Source: Lantana camara | Taxonomy: Eukaryota > Streptophyta > Magnoliopsida > Lamiales > Verbenaceae | Assembly: GCA_037501455.1 (NCBI GenBank) | Contig: CM074855.1 | Span: 30,909,001 to 30,973,000 of the forward strand | Length of the DNA stretch: 64,000 nt | Direction of reading: 5' to 3' | In this document: positions 1 to 11,717 of the stretch, one piece after another | Layout: every line of letters begins with the position of its first letter | Numbering within the stretch: the first letter of the stretch is position 1 | The notes under the pieces: generated by a model | What the model saw: only the letters and a program-made list of their open reading frames with translations | What the model was told of the DNA's origin: nothing | Database searches by the model: none | Translations under genes and position numbers: made by a program

Positions 1-1679
1 TTGTAATTGCATATAAAAAAGTTATTTTAATAATATTAATATTTTAATAAAGAATAATTTGTCAAATTAGGATTTCAATTCAATAAAAAAAGACCTAAAA
101 TAAATAAGTACATGCAAAAGTACCTCTAATTAGGATGCTTCTAAATTTTAATTTATTTTTTGTTAAAATAAGTAGAAGTTCTTTTTTTCTAACAACAAAC
201 ATATTTATAAATTATAAAAAAAATAAAATACAAGTACAAGAAAATCAACATAAACTAAAATATTTGAAGATTTTACGCAAGCGGTATTTTTTTGGTAAGA
301 AGCGAATGAACTAAACAATTAGTCTCACACTGAATAAAAGTAAAGAACCAAATTTCACTAGAAAGAGTGAAGGCTAAACAAGTTCTAAAAAAGAGACCAA
401 GCTTATATTTGTAAAGTTAGACTTCTATTCGAAGACTAAAAAACAATATAAAAAAAAAATAAAAATGGTGACGGATTATGAAGAGACTTAACTATCACGG
501 TCAGATCTATTCAGATTTATTGTGCCGCTACCCTCTCAAATCTATGCCGTGGCTACTCTCTCAAATTAGTTTGGTCCCTAACTTTTTAGATTTGTTAATC
601 TTTTTTTTCTTCACCCTCCTTGAATCTGTTTTGACTTTATCGTAACAGAACTCTTTTAAATACCTCTCTATTTAAATTTGAAGAAATCCAAAAGTTAATT
701 TTTCAAATTAAACACTTTCAAAATGCTAAAAATATATCAAAATCTCATAACTACTTATTTATAGAGTTTAATTTGCATGCACACTCATACTCCCCTTATG
801 GGATTCTACCCAAAAATTATAACTTAATCGGAAATACATTTAAATTACCCGTAATTCCGAGGGACCTTTGTACTATATATATTGAATTTACAAGGGTTGT
901 TTTGCAATTTAGTAAAATGGAATAAGTTTACAATTATTTAATATTCTAACCACACCGAAGGCATTAACATATACATGCATGTAGTACGACCACAAGATAA
1001 ATCAATAGCTTATGGTTATAGAAAAAAGAATAAAAATGATATGTTTATTTAAATTTTATTAGATATAGACATTTTTCAAATTTTAATATCCGCAATTATA
1101 TTGCACAACTAAATGATTGCCACTAAAAATTTTAATTATCTTTAAGTGATATAGGTTCTTGAGAAATATTTATTAAAGGGAATTTCGGTTTACTAATAAT
1201 TGCTTAAAATCAATATTATAGATCGGAGTTTATATTCAAACACCAGTTGTCCTATCATTTAGAGCGGCTACAAATCAACAAGATGATTGGTCGCCGTAGT
1301 CGACAGAATGTGAATGAGAAAAAATAGAAGTATAGGGCAGAACTGTAAACAACTATTGTTGATATTGAAAATAGTCTACGAATCAACAAAGTGAATAGTT
1401 TACTATAATCTGCAAAATATTATAGAGAGAAAATGAAATTATTGGTCGCCATGTTAGACAGGCTATTGTTGCTATTGAAAATATGGACATAAAGTTATTT
1501 GAAAGGTTACCCTGGCTGACTTAGAATTTTTAAACACCCTAGACGCCTTCTAGATTTTTTGTTTTAAATACGTGTTTCATCTCTTATTTTACTCGCTCAT
1601 GCACGTAAAGTGTATTAATAAGCAATCGAAATTGAAAGAGATAATCTTTTAATATTTTTTTTATATCATAATTGTTTCT
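1..1679. other. AT-rich intergenic spacer, no gene seen
   Basis: Long AT-rich spacer with stops in all frames and no coding region I can support. Between about 1255 and 1500 there are degenerate internal repeats (for example the phrase ATTGGTCGCC appears twice, and ACAACTATTGTTG / GGCTATTGTTG twice), which suggests an old decayed repeat. Nothing was recognised beyond that. Confidence 0.5.
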
Positions 1680-1870
1680 CTGTTCTAACTCGATCGTCTA
1701 CCGGTTAAGGCATATGTACATAAGTGAACAGTTCAAACCCAGACTCTGGTGCTTACATAATACCAAAATTCACAAGAAAGAAAATAGGTGTAACTAGTAG
1801 TGTAGGCTTTGATCTAAATCATGTGGAGTTAGTTTATATACCTAACTCCTAAGGGCCGGCCGGGCTACAT
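1680..1870 (+). mobile_element. Possible degenerate tRNA-derived SINE
   Basis: A TRNA-like pol III promoter layout is visible. An A-box-like stretch lies at 1696-1710 (GTCTACCGGTTAAGG) and a B-box-like GTTCAAACCC at 1731-1740, about 20-35 bp apart as in plant SINEs. No tRNA cloverleaf can be drawn, so this is not a tRNA gene. The 3' boundary, poly(A) tail and target duplication were not identified, so the end is a guess. It could also be a chance match. Confidence 0.3.
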
Positions 1871-1924
1871 TTCACCAGAAGTTATGGCAATATTACGTGG
1901 TCATCAGACGTTTGGTTTAATTTA

Positions 1925-2070
1925 AAGATTGACAAATTAGTTCAGTACAAATTTGTCAAGGTAATATAATACGGGAATGCAATTTGATTACAATTTTCTT
2001 AGATGAAATACTATTTTTTCTTAATGACAATTTAATTCAGTTCAAATTTTGTAAGCATAATATAATACGG
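1925..2070. repeat. Imperfect direct duplication, about 93-bp period
   Basis: The block around 1928-1975 (GACAAATTAGTTCAG followed by AATATAATACGG) recurs in diverged form around 2021-2067 (GACAATTTAATTCAG followed by the same AATATAATACGG). It is an old, decayed tandem duplication in spacer DNA with no coding potential. Confidence 0.45.
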
Positions 2071-4093
2071 AAATAAGTTTTTGTACTTGCTATTATGCAT
2101 TATTCTAGGTTGTATAGTGCGGATGCGGGGCGAATTCAGAGGGTTGTGAATGCAGTATTGTAGAAAATTTTAAAAAAAATTAAAGGACTGGAGTGCCTTA
2201 AAATGTTAATAAAAAAATAATTTAAATAATTATGTTTTATATACAATTTTAAATAAATTTTAAAAAATATTATAAAATAATTAGTTTTCCTTTGAATTAT
2301 TTTATTAATAATTCAACAATCAATTTCTGAAATATAAATTCCGTCAATTTTCTTTAACATTTTTTCTAAAAATGTACAAATTCGTTAGTGCGAATATTTA
2401 AAATTTTAAATCATTTTAAAGTGAGAAATGCACATAAATTTACTAGTGTGAAGGACTGAATATGGATGTGTGTGATCTAGGTATCACCTAATTATAATTT
2501 TCTCGGATGCCGTAATATTATCCTCCTTTATTCGCCTCTTTCTCTCATTTCTTTTTACTCACCACCATCTAATGTTGATTGCAATAATTAATCTGATTCT
2601 TTATTAAATTTAAGCTCCTCAAACGATGACACACCGTCATTACGGAAATTTAAAAATGTTTCATTCCCGAATCAAGAATGGAACTCCTATTTTTGACTAA
2701 AAATAGATAAGTGATTCCAAATGATTCAATTTCACAGGTATTTTCTCTATTTCAGATTAGTGCATAGTAATGTCTGTCCAAGAAAATCTCTCTGAAGTCT
2801 CTATTAAATTCCATACTCAATTTGTTTCGTGTTTGATTATGTAAATGCACATCATATATATAATAAATTAAGTTGGGGAAAAAAGTAATAATCTTAAAAT
2901 TTAAGAGTAAATAGAAAACTAATTAGCAACTAAAACAAGCAATTAATCCAAGCGATAGTTGTGGGACAATCAGTACCACTAGCTCCATTTAAAATGGGTT
3001 TAGACATGTATAGGTAGACAATTGATATTAGAATAGAAAATTAATTATAATATAAAAAAATAAAAAAAATCCTTATATAAATTTGATCGTCTTTCAATAT
3101 TCTTGAATGTACAGTGTGTATATGGGTAAAATGAAAAAAGAAATCCATGATTGAAATAGAAAATTCAAAACTTATTCAAAGAGACTTATATGTAAATTAC
3201 AAAGCATTCTATGTAATTAATCACCTTTCTAAACCACATAGACGAAGCCAAGGTGGCACGGTGGTCCTTGACCCCCCTAAATTTTGAAATTTTTTATTTT
3301 TAAAATATTATAATTTTGTGCTCCTAAATTAAAAATTACATTCCTTTTATTATTGATATTTCAATTTTTGCCTTCCCCGCCCTCTTTATTAAATTCTGAT
3401 TCCCTCCATGATAAACAATTAGGTATTATTTGTTAGAATCAAGTGTAATACCACTTCGAGACGGGGTGATAAGTGAAGATTTCCTAAACAAATACTTATT
3501 AAAACTCCAATCTCTTAAAGAATCAGGTAAAATTTATATCTCGTAATTTAGTCGGTCAACAGTAAAATAAACCGCATCGATTAATAAAACAATACATACT
3601 ATGATTGAGATCGTTGCAATAGAAATTGCATTAAGAAACAAGAAAGAGTAATAAGCGAGGATGGACTTACCACTTACCAGTACGAAATATCACGTTTGAG
3701 AGAATGTATGGAGAGTGGGGTGGGGGGGGTGTTGGCATGCTTTCTTACCCAACTTTGGAGTCGTACTCAACTCGTGCATCTACTTTTCCTCTTTTTTTGT
3801 CTGCTTTCTCACTTACCTTAGTTTTTCCTAACGATCCTCATTGGTCCAACGATTCTTATGCCACATGTTATTTATAATGTACCAATATAAAATACAGTAA
3901 TATAATTTTTTTAAAACTATATATATGTATGGAAAGTGTTTGTATATTAGAATTCAGGTATATTTTTGGTGTAAAAACATATCCAACGCGGCGTGGTTTG
4001 ATAAGTTTAAAATTTTTGTTGCAAATGTTTTTATCCTGAAAATGAAATTAATTTCGGGGGATATATCGTTATTTTTCATATAATAATGAATTC
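2071..4093. other. AT-rich intergenic spacer
   Basis: About 2 kb of AT-rich sequence with no ORF, RNA gene or recognised element. A short G run (GGGGTGGGGGGGGTG) lies near 3717-3732. Nothing else was noted. Confidence 0.5.
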
Positions 4094-4103
4094 TTTTGTA
4101 ATT

Positions 4104-4654
4104 GAGTTATTTACACCACACCCCCTGTGTTAGATGAAATGAGAAAAAAAAAACCTATGTTACAAAAATTAACATAGGGAACCCTGTATTTTCAAAATAT
4201 TTGCATGTCAAACCCTGAAAATTTCTAGGATTAGTAGAGCACTAATTTTCTCTATTTATTATGTGAAATAATTAATTTAACCTTTTATATTATGATATAG
4301 ATCATCTCACATCTCTCTATATACAATTTTTTATATTTGTTTATACGGTTCTTCATGTAATTTTTATTTTGTACAGAGTTTCGGTGCATATAAAAAAAGG
4401 GTTTCGGTGTATATAAAAAAATATTGAACAATATAGAGATATTTAAGATGATCTATATCAGAATATAAACGGATAAATTAGTTATTTCGCATCCAATGAA
4501 TAAAGAAAATTAGTGTTTTACCAACACTAGAAATTTTCAGGGTTCGGCATGCAAATATTTTGAAAACACAAGGTTTTCTGTGTTAATTTTTGTAACACAT
4601 GATTTTTTTTTTTGCCCATTTCACCTAACACAGGGGGTATGGTGTAAATAACTC
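4104..4654. mobile_element. Fold-back MITE, Mutator-like (10-bp TSD)
   Basis: The 551-bp element starts GAGTTATTTACACCA at 4104 and ends with its reverse complement TGGTGTAAATAACTC at 4654. It is flanked by perfect 10-bp direct repeats TTTTGTAATT (4094-4103 and 4655-4664). The inverted repeat runs far beyond the tips: the segment around 4200-4320 (TGATATAGATCATCT) is matched in reverse near 4440-4475, so the element is nearly all two arms of about 220 bp around a short centre. There is no coding capacity. Target duplications of 9-11 bp are typical of MULE-type transposases; assignment to that superfamily rests on this and on the long terminal inverted repeats. Confidence 0.85.
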
Positions 4655-4664
4655 TTTTGTAATT

Positions 4665-5796
4665 AAATCATTGGATGCATCAATAAAAATAGAATTAAAA
4701 TCCCATACTATTTTTTCGTAAGTTGTATAAAAAGTTGTGTTATTAAAATCATTCAAAAGACTGTATTTTTTAAAATTTGCAGGACCCTCCCTGAATTCTA
4801 ATGGGCATATATCGAATTTATGAATTGACTTTTGTGATATTTTATAACGAGAGTCTACATTACCATTTCATTAAGAAATAAAGCAATTGAATTGTGAATT
4901 TTAAGTTTTAACTAATTAAAAAAAGGCCTATTACGCACTAATGCTTCTTAATATATCATTTGTCATCTCATGTTTTGTTTTAACACCTCCCTGACCTGGT
5001 CAATTTATTAAAAACAAGAAGGAAAAAAAAAAACATGTTCATGTCATGTCGAGTTCGTATTCCCCTGTTTCTATGGATGCATTATAGAAAGGAATTTTTG
5101 GGTTCTAATGTACGAACACTTCTAAAAATTCCATTTTATCGTGTTGTGTCGTGTTGAATATTGTATCTGATATTCCTCACGTAAAAAATTCAAAAAAATA
5201 AAAAATCTATACCTCCATATCCGTATTGTTGTGTCCGTACATTATAACTTTTAGGGCGAGGGCAGTGTAAGTAATGTGCACAATACACATCCTCATTTTT
5301 TTTGCTTTTATTATTTGGATTGCAACTTCTTCAATCTTTTATGAAATATGCTTCTTGTAAATCTTCAATTCCTCATACCACATAAACCATGAGAACTATA
5401 ACAAGATATTAAAGAACATGAAAGAACCAACTCAAGCTGTCAAGCATATATAATTTGCAGAAGCTCTCATTCTGCAAACAATTCCATAAAGAATAGCAAT
5501 AGTGTTTTTCTTTTTGTAAATATCCCATTTAATTGGGTTTATGTCGTCCGACGACAAGTTAGACTAATGCATTAGTCTTTGAAAGAGGTCAAACCATACA
5601 ACCCACATGCCAAGACCCTCAGTACAATTGGGTCAGAAATTTACACACATCAAAACTACACAAACGAGTGAAAAGCCCTAAAAGATTATACATGAATTAT
5701 GCACTCTATTTATAGTGCAAGTTACACAAACACTGCTGAAGAATCATATAATTAGCACACTTAATGGTGGATGATCAGGGAAAAACAATTTACACA
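4665..5796. other. Spacer including 3' flank of the coiled-coil gene
   Basis: Non-coding. The 3' untranslated region of the minus-strand gene ending at 5797 must lie at its upper end. The clearest AATAAA on the minus strand that I noticed is at 5307-5312, about 490 nt past the stop codon; nearer, weaker signals are possible. The 3' end of the transcript is unresolved. Confidence 0.4.
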
Positions 5797-8700
5797 TCAA
5801 ACTATTTGTGGCGATGATGAAGACTTTAATTTAGGTACTTTGAATGAGGATGAGAACAGTTTAGTAGTATCCGGGATTGTAATTACCTCAACTGCTTTTC
5901 TCTTCGAGCTACTACTGCTTCCCTACACAAAACCATAGCAACTAGTGATCATCAAAATATTGATCGAAGAAAAATTCATGCTTTTTTCACATGCTTTAGT
6001 GCATCCTTGATTGGGATTAGTGAGAAATCAAGAATAATCTTTGCATAGATGATAAAAGTATATTTACTGCAGTAGTTTGTTATTCTGATTTTGCTCACAT
6101 TCGTACATCTAATTTGTTCATAATCTAAAGCGATAATTACACTGGCACCTAGTTGCACAAACTTCCATGGGCATGCCCTAAAAAGTTTAGTCTTAGCACA
6201 TGTTATTATACTCATGAACTAAAAATTTAATATTGGAAGTGTAAGTGATGGAAAAATAGGGTGTTCATAAAAATTAAAGATGACGTATTCGTTCATCCAG
6301 ATATAATGAAAATTCTTTGAACCGGGGAGTATTTTGTAAAGTTTTAAACCTCAGGAGAAGTTAGGGAAGTTTGTGTAATTAGGCCAAACATCATGGTTTG
6401 TTATTGTAATTTTCTCTAATATAAATGTATGGACACCTTATAGTTGACTTCAAGGAAAGATTTTTGGACCTCACACAAATATACATGTATTTCTGAAGAA
6501 TGTTTTTAAATTCTCTTCTGAGGAATAATTTTTTGGACCTCCTAGTTCCTATATGTTAAAACAAGGAAATCACCTTTGTTATGAGTTGTTTCTTGGGAGC
6601 CTTTCCTCCAGTTGACTTACGAGCACTTTGTCTGGTAACACCAATCTGCAGATTGACAAAAGCAAGATGTACATTGAGTGCTGATTATTGAATGCAACGA
6701 AAAAAAAAAAAAACTAAAGCCACACAAGAAAATGTACAATAATTCCCAAGTAAAACCAGGTTCCACAGAATAGTTGCAACAAAGATATATAGAATCGAGG
6801 AAGGATGTGTAAACAGGGATCAAAAGAGAGAACCTTTATTACAAGCATTGGAAGATACCAGATACTGGTGTACAATATTATTTTTTCCTATTTTATTCTT
6901 TTCAAGACTGACTATAGAGAAAATAATCTCCTCGAATATACTAGATGCATCTTTCATAGGAAAAGGTATTGAGCACAGAATCTTCATTGTAAACAAAGGA
7001 ATCCAAAGTTCAAAACTACCAATTGCGAAATAACGAGATAAAATTTGCGGAATCCAACCAATTAAGGCCACCAAAACTGTAATTTTAGAATAAAAACTTA
7101 ATTTAACATATGTCATGAAACCTGAGCACAGAGCTTTCACATGACAGGAATAATAGACACCTGAGATCATAAGCTTTCACATTCCTATAACGCCCAACGC
7201 TTGAATAATGTGAGTAACTATGTGCTTCAAAAATCTTAAGCTGTTTCATTAACTATCAAATAATTGGAAACCTATGGTTATGGCCATTGTTGATATTCAA
7301 AAGCAAATCATTGCAGCTATAATCAGATTGTGGTATACAAAGAACAGAATGTTTTCTATAAACTCATTAATTTAGTTGCTTTTGTGATCGTACATATTGT
7401 TGCATGCTTTATGAAAGACTCAAAAAATGTATGCAAAAAATGCATGGTACACACCTTGACACAAGTGCAGATCATCAAAAATCACCTAAACAATTTTAGG
7501 CTAATAGTAAGAGACTTACCTTCTCAACAGTATGAGAAGGATCTAATTCCTTCTTCATTGTTATAAAGTCTTGAGCATTGGTACTATTCTTGCCACCTCT
7601 TTGAGACCCTACAGATTCTGCTCTACATCGGCGCAGCAAGGGTGTTGCTGACCCCAATTTGGATTTTAAGAGTTCAATTTCCTTCTGAAGTTTGGAAATC
7701 TCCTCACTCTGTCTCTCATTCGAGAATTGTAATTCCTCATTTCTCTTTACAAGTGCATGAACCTTTTCATTTGCATGATCGACTTCACTACATTTATTCC
7801 TTAACTGGTCATTTAAATCACTTTCCATTTGTTTATATTGGTTCCAAACAAAATTCTTCTCTGCCAAGAGAGAGGAGATCTCAGAGTTCTTCTCCAACTT
7901 ACATTTCTCGATTTCACTTTTCAGCTTCGTCACCTCCTCCTGAAGTGCCATGTTTCGTGAGCCTCCTCTTTTATTACTAACATCCCCGGATGTAGTCTGC
8001 AAATCATAATATAAAATGTTAAGAATAAAATATAAAAATATCATCATAGGAGTTATAGTAAAATGAAAATTAAATAATCATATCAAATTATGAAATCCTC
8101 TGGCATGTAGTAGGAAGTATGGAACATACTGCTGGAGTCGAACATTTCCGAGCCAGATAGTCAAACCATTCTCTAAAATCAGCCAATTCATCTTCGTGGT
8201 TCTCTACATTCACAGAAACAAGATACACAGATAAGAAAATCGGAAAAGGACAAAACAATAAATTTTCCATCTAAATTTCATGTTATGGTGTAAAAACTGA
8301 TTAGAAAATAAGAGGCAAATCAGGGAGCTATCTGCATAAGCATAATAACGGATCTATTACTTCCTTATGATTTTTGGTGCTTTGTTTTCTGTGAGGCTCA
8401 CTTTTCAGACGCAGAACTACACAACTGTAAGCAGTCTACCGTAGATGGAAATATATAGACATGCAAAAGCTCATACTGAACTGCACTAGCTTTAAGAAAC
8501 TTAAGAGCATTTACTTTGATTCCTCCCACATTACCACAATACAGTGAAAATTAATGTGAAACACCCGTGCATTATCCTAATTGGTTTGAAATAGAGACAC
8601 GATGGCTTAAACACTTCTAGAGTAATGCAGTAAGTCTGTTATATAGTGCTAGCCTACTAGATTGTGGATGTAGGGTAATGCTCATAATGTGAACTCTCTG

Positions 8701-9257
8701 CTAATGGATATCCACAAAATATGAACATAATTTTCAGGCAGTCCGGTATGTTCAGTAAAGAGAAAAAGAAAAGAAAGAAATTCAACAGAAAAAGCAAGTC
8801 TTGTAGAGAAGCACAAAAAATAAACATAAAAAAAAATATTAGAAGGAAGAAAATATCTATTTGGGCAAAAGACCAGGAAACAGAAAAGTAAAATCTAACC
8901 ATATCTATGCTTGTAAATGATAGCTTCCCTGTCCTTCAACCCCAACATGAGTTCCGCTTTCAAAGACTCAACGCTCCGCTCCATCTTCATCTGCATTAGA
9001 ATTCCCCAATCACGCACAGTTTTCAAAACCCTAATTGAACTCCCCCAGAAAAAAGTTACGCTTTTCTACGCAACCGAAGGGGGGAAATTTCTGAAATCTT
9101 CTACCTGATCAATAACTTCGCACAAAGATTTGATTCTATCTTCAAGAAGGTGCCTTTCCTGCTGTTGCGTCTTGGACAACTTTACCAAAGCGTCGAAAAT
9201 TTGATTCCATTTCTTTTCGCGGTCAGGAACTGTGCTCGAGGATTTCCGTGTCACCAT
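5797..9257 (-). CDS. Spliced coiled-coil protein with histone H3-tail-like exon
   Basis: Six exons (complement): 9105-9257, 8900-8990, 8130-8203, 7520-7996, 6574-6645 and 5797-5922. All junctions are GT-AG, phases agree, and the joined frame runs 330 codons to a TGA. The start is the first ATG of exon 1, after a CT-rich leader. Residues 1-51 begin MVTRKSSSTVPDREKKWNQ and are charged and helical. Residues 52-106 continue the helix. Exon 4 (159 codons) holds a long heptad-rich coiled coil (about residues 125-225) and an SVGSQRGGK linker. Exon 5 (24 codons) carries ARKSTGGKAPKKQL, which matches histone H3 residues 7-20 at 13 of 14 positions. Exon 6 (41 codons) is serine/lysine-rich with an SKRKAVE patch that could be a nuclear signal. 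I do not recognise a named gene. A nuclear, cell-cycle role is inference from the H3-like tail, basic patch and MSA promoter motif. An extra exon in the 873-bp intron before exon 5 cannot be excluded. Confidence 0.82.
6574..6645 (-). other. Exon 5: histone H3 N-tail look-alike
   Basis: A 24-codon exon bounded by TCTGCAG (acceptor, 6646-6652) and GTGATT (donor, from 6573), phase 0 at both ends. Counted against H3 residues 3-23, 17 of 21 residues are identical. Residues equivalent to K9, S10, T11, K14, K18 and K23 are all kept; K4 is R, T6 is S, R17 is K and A21 is I. No histone fold follows: the next exon is unrelated to H3. It is therefore a tail-like segment inside another protein, not a histone gene. 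Confidence 0.8.
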
Positions 9258-9450
9258 TGCGCAGAATTACAAAGAATAAACAAATTATTGTTTGCTGATA
9301 ACAGTTAGAACTAAAATCTGAGAACAATACAGGAAGAATTTGGGGATTTCAGTTTCACAGCAAAGAAACGAAGAAGAGAGAGAGGGAGAGACTTGGACAG
9401 TTATAAAGGCCCAACGGTCGAAAATCTAATCTATAAATGGCAGCGCAGTT
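9258..9450 (-). promoter_or_regulatory. Promoter and leader of the coiled-coil gene, with MSA motif
   Basis: Upstream of the minus-strand ATG the leader has a pyrimidine-rich tract on the sense strand (complement of the GA-run at about 9372-9390), as in plant Y-patch promoters. CCCAACGGTC at 9410-9419 fits the mitosis-specific activator consensus YCYAACGGYY bound by three-repeat MYB factors. Sense-strand TTTATA-like stretches lie next to it and near 9432. Position and match support G2/M expression by inference only. Confidence 0.5.
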
Positions 9451-9823
9451 GCACGAGGAAGTCACGTGATCCTAGTAGGCTGAAAACAAATAAACAATAG
9501 ATCATGTGGTGTAATCAATATTTATTCACCAAAAAAAAAATCTAGTGTAATTAATATTTAGATGCTATTAACTTATTATTAGTTTGTTCAAAATTTAATG
9601 GGGAAACTGCATTAGAAAAACTTACATTTTAATTGAAGATTTATAAGATAATGATGCACCGATACGATACGATATGAATACGGCGATACGAATTTTTTTT
9701 TGAATTTTCTAAGTGAGGAGTGTCGGATACGAGTGCCTAATACGATACGACAAGGCAAAATGATATTGTTAGAACTGTTCGTGAATCAGAGTTTATAAAT
9801 TATTTGCAAGTTACTGTGTACTC
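9451..9823. other. Spacer with GATACG repeats
   Basis: Short non-coding spacer between the host gene and the first LINE. Around 9658-9752 the words GATACGATACGA, GATACG and AATACGATACGAC recur several times in direct orientation, a remnant of a simple or element-derived repeat. No gene. Confidence 0.5.
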
Positions 9824-11717
9824 TTTTTTTTTTGAAATGGGAAGGATGCTACATATTACAAATATCTTCTATCAAACAAGAAATAACAAGATCAGGGAGC
9901 TCAAAGTCCCCATTACTTCTAACTAGCGCCGAACGCGCTAAATGGTGAGCTACTTCGTTGCCTTCGCGACGAACAAAAGAAAACTCCACCTCCTGGAAGT
10001 ACATAATAATCCCGCGAATATCAGCAATTAAATTTCCCATATCCGACAGATCCTCCTCAAGTGATTGAAGTTTATAAATAAGATTTAGACAACCACTTTC
10101 AAAAACTACATAAGTGTATCCTTTGGAACGGACCATTAGTGCTGCCTCCTTCATTGCTAAGCTTTCTGCATGTTCTGGAGAAAATCTCCCTCATGCAAAG
10201 CCAATCTATGCAATTTCCATTATTATCACGTATCACCACTCCAATTCCCATACTTCCACGGTTTTCAAAGAGGGCTCCATCAACATTTACCTTTAAGACT
10301 CCCTCTAATGGCGGTCTCCATCTACTCGGGAAAGACATATTCTCTGGAGGAATTTCTGCTCTCGCCGACACAACCCCAGCTTCATGAAAAAGATTAGCTG
10401 CCAACATCAATTTGTCAGGCTCGTCTCCCTTTCCTTCCGCCCATTTACAGTTGCGATTACACCACAAGAACCAGCAACACACAGCAAATCGAGCCCCATT
10501 CTCCGAATCCAAGATCTCCAAAATTCCCCTACACCAATCCTCACTACTCCCTCTCCACTCCGACATAATTCTCCATGGAAGATTTGATAAGGCCCAAAAC
10601 TGACGAGCTACCGAACAACGAAGGAAGGTGTGTTCAGTAGTCTCCGAGGTTTCGTCACACCACGGACATCCTACATCATGTTTGCTCCGCCTACGACGAA
10701 GATTCTCGCCCGTAGCCAAGCTTTCCCGACATAATCGCCACATAAAAACTTTAATTTTTGGAGTTGTCTTAATATTCCATATAAAGTACCAATCCCTGCA
10801 TGTTGAAGTTTGCCCGATGTCTCGTAATAAGAAAGTGGAATTTCTTGCGACCTCATAAGCACTTCGAACGGTAAATCTGCCCGATTGTGTGAATTGCCAA
10901 ACTCTTTTGTCTCTGTTACCTGTATCACCCAAAGGAATTTGCAAAATAGTTTCTGCATTTGCTCCTATAAATGTCTCCCTTATTAACTCAGAATCCCAGT
11001 TTCCTTCATTATCAATTAGCTGACTCACATAAATAAGGTGATCATTACCTAAGGGATGATATAAGGGCCTATAGAGATATGGTCTTGGAAGCCAATGATC
11101 CTCCCATATATTAATACAAACACCGTTGCCCACACACCATCTCAACCCCAACTCTAGCACTGGCCTTGCACTCAAGATACTTCTCCACGTTAAAGACGGT
11201 TGATGTCCCATCTTAGCCTTTATGAAGTTCCCATCAATAAAGTATTTGGCCCGCAACAAACGAGAGAGCAAACTTTGAGGTTCTGTCATGAGATGCCACC
11301 CTTGTTTTGCCAAAAGGGCCAAATTAAAAGCTCTTAAATCCCGGAACCCCATTCCTCCACTCTTCTTAGACTCACAAAGTTTAGACCAATTAATCCAATG
11401 TATCTTGTCCCCAGAATTTCCACTCCACCAGAATGTAGCCATCATCGAGGATATTTCATTTAAAAGTGTATCCGGAAGTTTGAAATAACTCATGGCATAG
11501 GCCGGAATTGCTTGGAAAACAGCCTTAATAAGTATTTCTCTTCCTGCTTGCGAAAGCATTTTGTCTCTCCAACCATTTATCCTTTTCCAAATCCTTTCCC
11601 GAATATTATCAAAAACCTCTCTTTTAGATGCCCCCACCATACCCGGAAGTCCCAAGTACTTATCATGTTTTTCCTTTACCGTCATCCCTAGTTTGGATGA
11701 TAATAAATTTCGGTGCT
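9824..11717 (-). mobile_element. LINE (L1-type), 3' part, split by element A
   Basis: The 3' end of a minus-strand LINE, marked by a T10 run at 9824-9833 that is the poly(A) tail of the minus strand. It contains the region after the RT catalytic core, the zf-RVT zinc-binding domain and a plant-type RNase H. It breaks at 11717, where LTR element A begins, and continues at 29410-29877. The GTGCT at 11713-11717 is the LINE copy of the A target duplication. Confidence 0.9.
9849..11685 (-). pseudogene. LINE ORF2 C-terminal fragment: zf-RVT and RNase H
   Basis: A 528-codon open stretch (10099-11685) begins after the reverse transcriptase palm: KYLGLP and QAGREILIKAVFQAIPAYAMS are hallmarks of plant L1-type ORF2. 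The zf-RVT domain follows (VFMWRLC, then CPWC and H/C ligands). The RNase H domain starts at VNVDGA. Near 10190 a frameshift moves the rest of RNase H into the frame of 9849-10154, where FESGC and VRREGNEVAHHLAR complete the domain. The protein is therefore broken once here and again by element A upstream. It is not a functional gene. Confidence 0.88.

Noticed and set aside
1690..1745. tRNA gene
   Set aside because: A- and B-box-like words are there but no acceptor stem or anticodon arm can be folded.
6574..6645. A histone H3 gene or pseudogene
   Set aside because: Only the tail-like 24 codons exist, with proper splice sites and matching phase to a coiled-coil gene on one side and a non-histone terminal exon on the other. 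No alpha-N or histone fold follows.
6820..7170. 116-codon minus-strand frame between exons 4 and 5
   Set aside because: Lies in the intron; Phe/Ile-rich composition, no splice sites that would place it in frame, no family.
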